Of a DNA stretch of 64,000 nt, positions 23,458 through 35,700 are shown in pieces (position 1 is the stretch's first letter; the number at the start of each line of letters is the position of its first letter). Below the pieces are notes generated by a model, which was not told the origin of the DNA, made no database searches, and worked only from the letters and a program-made list of their open reading frames with translations. Source of the stretch: Pagrus major. Its lineage: Eukaryota; Chordata; Actinopteri; Spariformes; Sparidae. A program made the position numbers and the translations under genes. The stretch is taken from NCBI RefSeq assembly GCF_040436345.1, contig NC_133235.1, forward strand, positions 21,600,660 to 21,664,659, in the 5' to 3' direction.

Positions 23458-26400
23458 ATGGCCACCGCGCCGCAGCCTTCGCTTCACATGAGATCGGCGG
23501 ATCTCATTAAAAAAGAGCCGCTGGACTACGGAGGATTTGGAGACGTGTACCTGTGCTACCATGTCACCCTCGGCCAGGTGGTTTTAAAGACTATATACAC
23601 TGGCCCTCTTCGTAATGAGTAAGTCCTCTGTGTGTCTCTGTTTGTATGGAGTTTGCGGGGTATTCCCCGTCTCCTGACGGTAACTTGAGTCATGTGCCCA
23701 GACACGACCCTTCAGGCAGCCTCCCAACACAACCCAGTGAAACTCAGATGTGTTTTTAACTATATTGACAGGATATAGAAAGAAATTTAATACGATATTG
23801 ATGGGAGGATGTTGCATGTGTAAAATAATGATGCTTACGTCTAGTTTGGAGTTATATAACAATGTGTGTCCATCACACATGCACGGATTTCTCAGTACTT
23901 CCTTTTAACAGAGAAAAAGGAGACATGAGTTCACATGAAATGCGGATGTAGGGCAGTCATCTGTTTTTCAGAACAGTGTTGTGTTGTGTTGTGTTGTGTT
24001 GTGTTGTGTTGTGTTGTGTTGGAGCACTTCTTACATTTACAGCCCCTTCTGCCCTAAAATTGTATGATTGTAGCCTTAACATGGGATTTACTGTATGTCC
24101 TGCAAGGCATGCCACATCGCCTCAGTGGGCTTTAGAGTATGTACAGTGAACAACATCCTCTGTCCTTAGACCCTCGATTCGACTAAGGAAAAACTTGCCA
24201 GATTAGAAAAAAACAAAAACCCTTTTAACAGGGAAAAAAAAGATGGAAGAAACCTCAGGAAGAGCCACTGAGGAGGGATCCCTCGCCCAAGAAGGACAGA
24301 CAAGCAATAGATGTTGCATGCACAGAACAGAACAACAAAATCACAGTTTACGAATATCGTTGATATAATGTCTGATACAAGTAAATTATATAAAATATAT
24401 GTGAAGAGTGTGGATCCCAAGCCACACGGCCTCCACTCTGAGGTGACAAAACTATAGATATATGGAGATAGTAAAACATAAGAGGGCTATGATCCATCGG
24501 TCCTATCGATGGGGCATGACAATCAAGATCCAGGGCGTGGTCCTGCAGAAAGGAACCTAAGTAAAAAGGGAGGAGGAGGAGAAAGCTATAGTAAAATAGG
24601 AGAGTTGGAGAGCTACACAACTTACAGCTTGAGGGAATAGAAAACAAAAAACAAAGGTTAGAGATGTGCAGATTTTATCAGAAATACATGTTACGTTTGG
24701 ATCTCTAATCGGATTGAAGAAATATTGTCCATGAAACCACAGCTAGCGACAAAGATACTGTATTTAAAGTGGATCAGTCACATCATGGCACTTCAAACAA
24801 GCACTAGCATTTTGGATCAGACCACCTGTACAACTTGCCCCACTATAAGACTAAAGAAGATGCAAGTTATGGCATTTGTCTGGAAGATATCTGTTTCTCA
24901 CTGTTTTCTACTGTTCTTTCCAGGGAGAGTAAACGGTCCCTGCTGGAGGAAGGGAACATCATGGCAAGCTTGAACCATGAGCGGGTGGTCAAGTTGCTGG
25001 GTGTGATCATGGAGGATAGAGACTGCTCACTAGTCATGGAACTCATCCCCAGAGGCAACCTGCTGGTCATGCTGGAGATGGTCAGCAGCTTCAATATCTG
25101 TGGTCACATTGAAAATGGAAAGATTCAGAACTCATGTCTGTAAAATCAGCAGTTCCACCAGTTTTCATCTGTAGTTTGCAGCCTTAAATAACTTGTACGA
25201 TGGTATTTTTATATGAATTGAAGGATTAATACGCTAAATTCTCCCTGTTTCTAGGTCTCTGTACCAACATCCATCAAGGGCAGAATCATTGTGGAGATTT
25301 TGGAAGCGATGGTGTACCTCACAGAGAGACAAATCATACACAAGGACATCAAGCCAGAAAACATTTTAGTGGACAAGGACTTTCACATTAAGGTATATTA
25401 CACACTATGGCCCATGACACATTCTGACAGCATGCATGTACCATCATGGTTGTCTATGGGGATGCACGATATTGGATTTTTGACTGAATCATTTTCCAAC
25501 TCATTTTGGCTTATTTCTGTTGATGACATATGTACATATTGTGTCCCACCTAATTGCAGAGAGCATCAAATCCCTCTTGTGATCATTAACATATTTTTTT
25601 TCCCTTGTGGAAAAAAGATTGCTGACCTTGGCCTGGCCACCTGCCAGGCATGGAGCAGACTCACGAAGGAGGAGTCTCGCAGGAAGAGCCGTAAGGGGCG
25701 ATCAGAAGGGGCGAGGGGTGCTGGCACACTGAGCTACATGGCCCCTGAGCACCTGGAGAGTATACATACCCCCTCCACTGAGAAGTCTGACGTCTACAGC
25801 TTTGCGATTGTGGTTTGGGTCATCCTCACAGGGGAAGAGCCATACGCAAGTGAGTTGGGAGGTCAAAACATCCTCAAGACACATCTTATCCATGAATTGA
25901 GTCTTTTTTAAGGTTACTGCCTGCATGCAGACAACAAAATAAGGGTCTTTTCTATGTCACTGTAAGATGCCAGGAGCGAAGACCACATATGCCAGTGCAT
26001 ACGAAATGGTGACCGACCGGCAGAGGACCTGATTCCAGACAACACGCCTGCCGAGATAATTCAGCTGATGAAGAGGTGCTGGGAGCACAATCCGCAGCAA
26101 CGGCCAACATTTAAAGGTGCACTTTCTGTGTGTGTGTGTGTGTGTGTCATTTGAACCCTTCAGTGGATTATACGGACCTTCTTCTCACCCTTTCCCTCCC
26201 TTTTTCCTTTTCTTGCAGAGTGCTATGAATCCTTCCTTCCTTTCTACATGGAAAAACTTGAACCTCATGTAGAGGAAGATTTACTGGAACTGACGGTGAA
26301 TATATTTTATGGGGGAATATCTTCTTGTATGCACAGTGAATACACCCAGCAGCATATTTGAAGCCAATTAAATACACTTTCTGAGCATTTTGTATCATGA

Positions 26401-28389
26401 TTCTCCATGTGATTTTTATGCAGAAATTATATGAAGGCCCAGACGACCTTGTTGAGAAGATGAAATCTTTATCAATGACCCCTGAATGTTTTTCAGCAGG
26501 TGAGCACTGTTGATAATCATGATGGCCTGGAGGTACTGTACACACTCTGATGTCCACTAGACTGTATTACCTTTAATGTTCTAATGTTTCGAAAAAGAAA
26601 CTGGAAAAAAGAAAAATAGTTTTTTATATATTTACCTTGCAGACAACCCAGCTTCTTTGGTGAGTTCAGACAGAAGTGTATCTGAGCCAGTTGAAGCCAG
26701 CATTGAGGACCTGCATGACATCCACTATGAGCCATCTGCGGAGTCTGTTCAGACAGATGCAAGGGCAGTCAGCACCCCTTCACCTTTGGAGGAGAAACTG
26801 GATCGGGAGCTTCAGTACCACAAACACGGTAGCTATAACTATGAGAACCAGCCTGACGGCGCCTACTGCCACCTTCACAGCAACTCAAATCCTTTCCTGC
26901 AACACGTCGGCATGTCAGATCACATCATAAGGCAACCGGAACAAGACAGACCCTCTTTAGTATCCTCTGTCCATTCCTGGACCAAAGCTGAGCCAGTGCA
27001 ACCCACCAGCCAGGAAGAGGCTCAGTATCGTACTTCTGATCTCTATGAGTCCATGAACTCTCCCACACCCACTCCATCGCACTTGCCAATGTCTGCCAGC
27101 ACCTCTTCTCTACCACAGTATAACCAGCAACATCCACAGTCCCACTACGGCCGCCAGCAGTCCTGGCCAACTTACCCAGTATCTGATACATCTGCTCCTG
27201 AAATCAGCCCTGGGCATCTGCTGGCTCCTTCCAAGAGCAGCGTGCCACCAGATCCAGGTACACACATTTGCCTCTGGTGTTCACAGCTGCTTCTTTCAAC
27301 CTTGACTGACATATATTTTATGCTTGCTTTGTGCTTGTTTCAGCATCTCTTTACATTCAAAATGCCAGCGGGATCCAGATTGGAAGCAACAACATGATGA
27401 GTATTAGAGGCTACGATTCGTCACATAGTTTATTGTCTCAACCTGGTAACAGCCCAGCTTACTCTCCCATCAAAGAAGGCATTCTGAAATATGGTAAGCC
27501 AGAACAACATTTCTTTCATTTCTTGAGGGTCATTCCATGCCAACGCCCCCAGAATTCAGAACTTATCCCAGTTCATGTCATTGATTTTCTCAAAAAAATA
27601 CCATGTAAAAACTTCTATTACGTTCATCAACTCAGTTTGCAAACATTGTTGGTTATAATGGCTGCAACAAAGGTTTTTTTTCAGTATCAGTGAACCTGCA
27701 GATTATTTTATTGATTAATAATTTTGACTGTGAAATGAGATAGTAATGAACAAAAAACATTGTTATTTCCCAGATTGTTTTGGCAAAATCTTCATCTTTT
27801 TAATTTTTTTGTTTAAATGAATCCAATTTGCAATTATACCTGAAACAGAAAATCAGCAGGTCCTCGCATTTGTGAAGCTGGAATTTTGACAGAATTGAAT
27901 AAAATGTATGATTGATTTTTTAAATAGTTGCTGAGTTTTTTCCTCCAATCAACTAATCAATTTATAAAGAATAAAAAGTTGAATGGAACAGTAAATAATG
28001 CATACACATTTGTCTAGTTTTTAGTTCAACAAATAGAGTTGGACTCTCATTACAGTTGAACAGAAAACAACTAACAGGTGTTTCTTTTGTGTTATTTAGA
28101 GGACCACACTGTGACAGAGGAGCACCTGGAACTGCTGAGGGAAAACATCGGGAACAAATGGAAGCGTCTTGCGCGGCGACTGGGTCTGACTGCTGTGGAA
28201 ATAGAGACCATTGAGCACGACTATTACCGTGATGGCCTGCCGGAGATGGTGCACCAGATGCTAGATCGTTGGAAAATGAAGGAGGGAAGCATCGGCTGCA
28301 CAATTGGGAAGCTGTGTCGAGCTCTGGATGGCCACATCAAGGTAGACGTCATCCAGAAAATATTGGACACCTGTGGTTTTTCCTCCTAG
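23458..28389 (+). CDS. ripk1: Receptor-interacting serine/threonine kinase 1
   Basis: A scaffold kinase of TNF-receptor signalling that directs NF-kappaB, apoptosis and necroptosis. Exons: 23458-23618, 24924-25080, 25255-25392, 25618-25849, 25967-26116, 26219-26295, 26424-26499, 26643-27257, 27344-27493 and 28100-28389. Phases join to 681 residues (human 671). The kinase shows GGFGDV, Lys44, HKDIKPEN (residues 134-141) and ADLG (154-157), with the family-typical HKD and DLG variants. Activation-loop Ser165 matches human Ser166; human Ser161 is Thr here. The RHIM core IQIG is at 546-549 and the death domain spans about 588-681. The human caspase-8 site LQLD is not conserved at its aligned position (KSLSMTPEC). 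The ATG in MATAPQPS is chosen because it follows the 5' UTR and aligns with vertebrate proteins; an upstream in-frame start would need TTG. Confidence 0.96.
23976..24021 (+). repeat. (GTGTT)n pentanucleotide repeat
   Basis: Nine uninterrupted GTGTT units in ripk1 intron 1. Confidence 0.95.
24140..24640. repeat. Dispersed teleost repeat in ripk1 intron 1
   Basis: It contains 'agaccctcgattcgactaag', 'gaagaaacctcaggaagagc' and 'gaggagggatccctcgccca', a block I recognise as abundant in percomorph genomes. There is no open frame of note. It occupies much of the intron between ripk1 exons 1 and 2. Confidence 0.6.
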
Positions 28390-29110
28390 ATCTGATGAAA
28401 CTCATCCTCTCTCAATGACTCTTCTGAGCTGTCTGTAAAACTTCATTTTGGTTTTATGTGCTACTGGTTTGAGATATCATCTCAAACAAGTGCAGTACAA
28501 GTGACATAGAATGTTGTTTGTGTTACTTGGAGTGTTTGAAATGGCAAATGGAAAACTGAACAGCTCAACCGAACTGTAACTTTCCAAGCAAGATATCATG
28601 GTAGCTCTTGACAAAGCTCACTTTCAACCATTTTCATAGGGAAATTGGCTATGAAAACTTCCTGATATCTTACTGAACTGAATGATCTCTCTGACTATTT
28701 TGACACTTCAAACTACCAAACTTATCTTTAACGGGAAGTAGAGATGAATATGATCAGCGTTCAGGTTCCTCTTATAATGGAACATTGAAATCATTGTTCA
28801 TTTTGTAATTTTCTATAAGAGAATAATGGCCTGCATAATTATTTTTGACGCGTAACAAGTCAAAGCAAGAATTATTGCAAAGGTAACATTTTTAATACAA
28901 ACATTATCAAGTATTCGTTTTATAAGAAATTGATCTCTGTGTGATGATGTTTTAGAAAAGAGTACGCTGATACTGTAGCTTTAACTGAATAACTGACTCC
29001 TATTCAGGGACAATCAAATGTTGTGTTGTAAACATTTATCAAAGCAGTGGAGGACTACGCTGGTTATCGGTATTCCTGTGAATTAAATTTTTCATTTACA
29101 ACATTTATTG
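28390..29110 (+). other. ripk1: ripk1 3' UTR (predicted)
   Basis: Non-coding sequence after the ripk1 TAG. The nearest plausible poly(A) signal is ATTAAA at 29082-29087; a canonical AATAAA occurs later, at 30539-30544, and would give a longer UTR. I cannot decide between them from sequence alone. Confidence 0.4.
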
Positions 29111-32100
29111 CAGCCCAACACAAACATTATGACTTCAAACACAGAACAGGTAAGGTCAATAAGTCTGTAAAATAACCAATTTTACAGATGGACAGAAACC
29201 TCTGTGCAGTTTTATATTAATGTGTATTATTGTTGTGATCCGTGTGTCCAGTAGGGGTCAGCAGATAATTTACTCATGAGTAAATCAAACTCTGCCTCCG
29301 TTAATATCAGACCTGATGTTGATGATGTGCTCCCATTTCACCAAATTAAGAAAAAGTGAATGAATTACTGCGAAGTAGCCACATGTCTTGGAGATGTGTT
29401 TATGTGTGGCTCTGTTTCATTACAAAATGAATTGTAAGTTTGTGTTCTGGGTCTCAGATTTTGAATGTATTTCTCTTTATACAATATAAGACTGATGTGC
29501 TGCATCACAAAAAACTTTTCGCACTTATTTTTCTTCACCATTCCACAAACTTTACCAGAAATCCATTTTTTGACATTCAGACATTCACATATGTTTATAA
29601 AATCACGCATGTCATAGATGGCACTACACAACTTGAGCTGGTATTGTTTCTTGTCTAATATTTTCTTCAGATCTTAATTGGTTACACATAGCAACTTGTT
29701 ATTAGATATCAATATACTGAAAACATGACATGAAAGACAATAGTTAGTATCCCAAATCCACACTACAGACTAAAGTAGAGATGGTGTTGTACAAAATCTA
29801 GTTTAGTGGAAAAACTTAGTAGGCAAATTAGAAAGATGGACACTATTCTCCCACAATGCAATGCACTAAGGAAATGTTAAGGTGCTCACAGAAACATAAC
29901 ATTTGAACGTGGAAAAGGTTTTTTAAGTCTTGATGTATTGGTAAATTTTATGTAGTGTGGAATTGGGACAGACTGAATATAACGTCACTCAAAATGTAAT
30001 TGGGTCAATTGTGTCGGTATCCACCAATCACGGCCCAGTAATGTCTGAAAGCGACTTTACACTTTAAAAGACTACAATATAGCCAAATATATTGTTTATA
30101 TTCTGAGTTAATATGGACAATATATAATCTCTCGAAAACTTTGCATTTACTAACCAAGACTTGGTCTGAATACACAGGTATTTTTACATGTCATTTTTCT
30201 TGTTTAAAAATGGCAGTTTTCCAGATTATCTCCTTATATCTGACAGGAAGACAAATTTTCCCTTTTGCCATTGTCATTGAAAAGACTGTTTGAAATCACA
30301 TTTTAATGGGCCTTTTAATGGATTACACATGTGACAATAGTATGCTTTTGCAAATCAAACAGCCAGTAATTTTTCACCTGGTGAGTTTAATAATCTCCTT
30401 ACCAAATGCAAGAAAATTAATCCCCTCCATGCAATTAATGATAAGGTTTCCCAGTTTCTCAACAGTAATTACATCCATTTACTATCAGATTCAGAGATGC
30501 TGTTAATGTGGCACCCTGTTGATCGATAGATAAAATCTAATAAAGTGCAACATAAAACATATACAACATGACAGTAATTTGAAAAATGGTAGAACAACAA
30601 TACATTACTTAATTAGATCAGATGAAATAGCAGTAGGCTTATGGGATACACTAATATGAGTGTAACACTTCAGTGAGTGTCTGAGAAACTGAAACAATTA
30701 AGTCGCCTAAGACGGATTTGCTCCTGAGTGATTGCCCAAATCCCATTCAAGTCATGTTTACTGTACACAGTGGACACAGTTACACACAACAACAGTTACA
30801 AACAGCATGGACATGATCCACTAATGCATTTATATACAGCTGCATTATTTGGGTTTGTTTTTTATCTAGCTTTCTTATCTTTCCCTCTGTTGTATTGAAA
30901 TAAATCTATACCATTATTTTGGGCAGTAAAGACAAGAAATGCAGCATTTTCATTGTACACGTCATAAAGAATGACTTGAAGTTCTCATGTGTTTAGATAG
31001 ACCTTGTGTGCAACGCCATGATAATGGCATTATGCAACAGTGTTGTGTGCTATACTGTACAGTGTGTAGTTAGATGACTGAAAAAGCACCATGAGCGATA
31101 TACCTGTAGTTGTCAAGTGTAAACAATACTTGGGCTGGCATAGTAAAGGAAGTGCTAACAGCTTTAGAAATGAGGTGGTGCTCAGCTCTCATGTAAACTT
31201 ACTTGTAGGTCGCTGTAATAATGAACCAAAATATGACAATTATTAAATACAAGTCATCAGTGATATTCCCTGAGGCTGAACTCAGGTTTTACTAAGATAA
31301 TACTTGCAGCAAATATGCTAATTACAGTAAAAACAATAATAATAACAAAAACATATGTTGAAAGTGCAGAATGCCAGCTTTAAAGGCATTATATGCAGGA
31401 TTTCCCATTTAAAAAAAAAATGTATAGACTCATGAAAAAAGTTATTTCTCTCAATCATCACTTACGAGCTACTAGGACTGTGTGACCGTGTATGCATCTG
31501 AAGAGACCTTGCCCCCTGCCTGTACTTTCTTATTTCTTAATATTTTGCTGTGTTCAGGATGTTTCTGTGCGTCAAGCTTTTGCCCCCCTCCTTTTTCAGT
31601 TCCTGGTCCATCATGAAGCACTGCAGTCTGTGTGTCTGTTTGACCGAGGGCGGGGATGAGCTCTGGACACACACGCAGAGAGGCAAACAGTGGATTGGAT
31701 GAATTCACAAAAAATCTGGAGGGTTGTGCAGGGAAGTGGCCATGTTGATTCACACTTTGTTCTCACTAATCGACGCTCCCTCTCTAACTCTCGAACCACC
31801 GCTGCTCTTTCTCTCTGTCTCACCCATGAAGCCGGCAAATTATGCCTTTTACTTTTAGAATACTGTAATGTTTTTACAGTTAAAAACAATTTTTTTTTTT
31901 TACCAATTGTCATTTAATCAAGAATATTTTATGATATAGAGAAATATTTTTAAAATCAAGTTTTCAGGGGCGTTAGACTGATGCTCACAACTGTAAAAGC
32001 TTATGCAAACTTTAAAGTAAAATAGGGATGCTTCCTGAAATACAACTGTGTTAAGGTAATAGACAAATATATTAATTTTCAGACATATGATGCTGCCAGC

Positions 32101-32702
32101 AGTGCTTCAAGGAATGTTTCAGGTGGGACACAATTGATTTAAATAGAACATAAGTTGCTGCAACACCTAAAACTAAGCCAATGGGATTTAATACTCACAG
32201 ACCATTTATAAATCTGAACAAGCGCTTAAATACTGGCACTGACAACTTTGATTTGGAAAGGAATAGTTGGAAAACTCCCAGACCTGTCTATCTTAAGTCA
32301 CGTAGCCCTGGCACAATGATTTAGAGGCTTGTTCGACTCAAAAAGCAATACGCTGCTCAATGCCAAGCCACAAATAATGTTTCAGAGATACATTAAGAGC
32401 ATATATTACAAAGGCAACATAATTAGATTGTTTATGGCTTGCAAATATACCATAAATACCATTCAAATTATAGCTGTCAGCATTTAACCTCAAAGCCGTT
32501 CTGTCACATTAGCCAAAATAAAGCACAGTGGGCAGCACAAAAATAAATAGGTTGCATGGCTGCTGCCCAAATGCTTAGGGAGCATATGGTGCATTCCTGA
32601 ATTCCTGAAAATAGATTAAGTACTGTAATTTTACATCTCACAGAACATAACCTGCTAAATATGTCCAGAGATATTCTATAAACCTAGAAATGGAGAGAAA
32701 TG
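29110..32702. other. Intergenic region between ripk1 and the opsin
   Basis: No exon is recognised on either strand. The stretch is AT-rich, with a possible repeat-derived block near 31390-31920. ripk1 and the opsin converge here. Confidence 0.55.
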
Positions 32703-35700
32703 TCAGGGCCAAGCCACTTTTGCATGCCCTGGAACCATCTCTAAACTAATATGGAAGTTGTCTATTTCCGAAGTCCTTTTTGCGCACATGGCGGCCAGCA
32801 GAGACCTTTTGTGGCACATGCTTTGAGTCTTTTGCTTATGTGTTTGGGAAACTGGAGTGTCTTGATCCTTAGACGAGTCTCCATTGGCAGTAGGGTTAGT
32901 GACACCACACATTTGAGGGTAGCGTCTGAAGCATTCGAAAGCATCCTTGCACTTCTCACAGCTGTGGTCCTGTAATGCTACCATAGGAGGTTGAGCAGAT
33001 GAGTTGGATAAAGGGAATTGGTTGGTCTGTCCGTGGATTGTGCGAAGTCTGGCCCTGATCTCTGGTTTGCAGCAGCACTTAGCCAGCCCCTCAGAGCAGA
33101 GGCAGCCCTTCAGACAGGCGTGGCATAGAGTACCCAGTTCTCTGCACATCACCCTGCGGAAGTTCGGCCTCAGCATCAGGTAGATGATTGGGTTGTAGAT
33201 GGTGGAGGACTTGGCAAACATGGCTGGCATCGCAAACGCCAGAGGAGGGATGTTCTCAATCTGTCCAAAGGAAGCCCACATTGACACCACAGCGTATGGA
33301 CTCCATGCCGCAAAGAAACCGATGCAGACAGCAACACTTAGCTTGCGGGAAATAAAACACAATGGAGAAAAGTGTCATTGATATTAAAAATATATAATTT
33401 TTCTTACGTTAACAAATGCCAAGAAAACACCAAAACCACTAATGCATGTTTCTCAATACTTTTCGACTTCCCCAGCCTGTTTGTGGCTCTCAGCCCCAAG
33501 TACACAAATTTCTCACAAGTAAATCTTTTAAGATGCATTATGGAGTGAACACATTTGTTCATGTTTAAAAAAGGCTAAATGAGTAGCTTTCTAAAACATG
33601 TCAGTCAGAGTAAACACAAGAGTTAGTTAGTGTATTTGTTTGGGACTATTGTCAGTCACAGATTATCACACATTTCATGTTGTAATGTGTACTTATGGCA
33701 GCAGGATGGTAGACACCAATCAGTCACAACATTAAAACCACTGACAGGTGAAGTGGTTAACATTGATCTAAAAGCCAATGTTATATTGGGAAACCTTGCA
33801 TCCCAAAGTATGTGAAAAGAGCTTAAAGCATCGACTTGGCCTCCAACTTCCCTGGATCCGAGCATGATCCAATGGGGGTGTGCTAGAAAGAGTCCAATCC
33901 ATGGCGGCCACCAAGATCAGACTTGTCCTTGACCCATCAAGGAATGGACACAGGGACCTCTGGGGGTGTCCTGTGGTGTCTCATCACCAGGTTGATGGTG
34001 GTAGATCATTTGAGTCCTGTGGGTTGCAAGGTGGGAACGCCATGGATCGGACTTGTCCCTAGGATGCTTAATATGATTGGGATCTGGAGCATTTTGAGGC
34101 CAAGTCAACACCTTGAGCTCTTTGTCACGTTCCTCGGCCCATTCGTGAGCAGTTTTTGCAGTGTGGCAGGACGCATTATCTTGCTGAGGGGTCTCTGCTG
34201 TTGCTATGACAGGGTGTACTAGGTCTGTGAGTCTTTGACTGGGTAGTGCGTGGCCAAACAACCAATACTTCTTCAGTGGATTAATTCACTTTTTGGTCTT
34301 TTCACGGTACTTGTTGACAATAAGAAAATGTACAGAATAGCCTCAGACTGGCTGTTTTGAGCATGTATCTTCACAATCTGAAAGGTTTATTGACCAACAT
34401 CAGTCAGATGCTACATGGGCAGAAAGCCATTTGTGTAAGCTTTTTTGGATGAGTCAGAATTATTCTTAAGGGGAATGGTATATGATGATCACCATTTATC
34501 AGCAAAGGCAGCAATAGCTTCTCATCCATCACAGTCCAGCCAGAGCCAATTCCTGCTAATGAGAAGCTGCATCACTGGAGTATCTATTGAGGTCACTGCC
34601 AATTTCTTCAACAAATGGAGGAGTGAGGAGCTCTCCAGAGAACTTGTCTCAAAGGAGGCGCTTTGATATTTTACCCCTGAACCACCACCACATTACTGTA
34701 TCTGCACAACCATGTGGTGGTTTTTCTTGCATTTGTTTAAAAGTTACCGTCGGCCTTAAATTGGTTGGGCGAAAGTAAAAGATTTGTACTTGCAATCACA
34801 GGTGCGACCAAATGACTTTTAGAGGAGAGTTAAGTTTCAGGCTAAGGACTAATTTTGTCTGTGGGCGTATATGTTGTACGGAGTTGAAAGAGTGCAAGTG
34901 GATTAATAATAGTGTAGATGTGATTGTAGACGATGAGGGCAAGTATAAAGTTGAAAAGAGACTGCGAGTGACAGATTGCAGAAGTAAAGCAAAGCTTACA
35001 ATCTTCTTTTGTGATAGTCATCCCAGTGGTGCTTTGAAGGTTTTTCAGAATTTGTTATCTTCAAATCATCACTTCAAATTGAGACTCTCGTGGACAGCGT
35101 AAAGGCACTTAATAGCATGTGAGCTAAATGGTATCTCTGGCATGATGGAAGTAATAATTGTTGTTTATCAAACTTTCTTCTTACCTTAACAATAATTATC
35201 TGGATGCTGCTCATGTGCGTCTGCCTCGATATGTGCTGCTCCATATTCTTGCGAGATGCCTGCACTGTGACCAGAATGCCTGTGTAGGATGCTACAATAA
35301 CACAGCATGGAAGGATGTAGCAGAAGACGAATAGTGCCACGGTGTAAGAGCGTGCCGTGGTGTGCTGATTGGACAAGCGCCAGTCAATGCAACAGGCGGT
35401 GCCATAAGGCTCTGGTCCGTATTTCCCCCAGTGGGCCAGTGGGGAGCAGGCAAACAACAGGGCATAGATCCAAGCACAGGCAACGAGCAGACGGCTGTGA
35501 ACAGAGTTAAACCTGTTTCCTGTGAAAACACATTAAGTTTAGATTTTATTATTCATGTAGATTAAAGATTCTGGCACAATTAGGTGATTGAAATCTTAAG
35601 GTTGTGTGAAAACCTGGTTTTCTGAGTAGCATGAGAGATATTTCACCATGTTGATGCCCCCCTAGGCATGTTCTCAGAAGCACTTACCTCATTTAAGTAC

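Noticed and set aside
31390-31920. Overlapping open frames of 75-100 codons
   Set aside because: Frames on both strands are open over the same DNA without matching any family, and the flanking sequence looks repeat-like.
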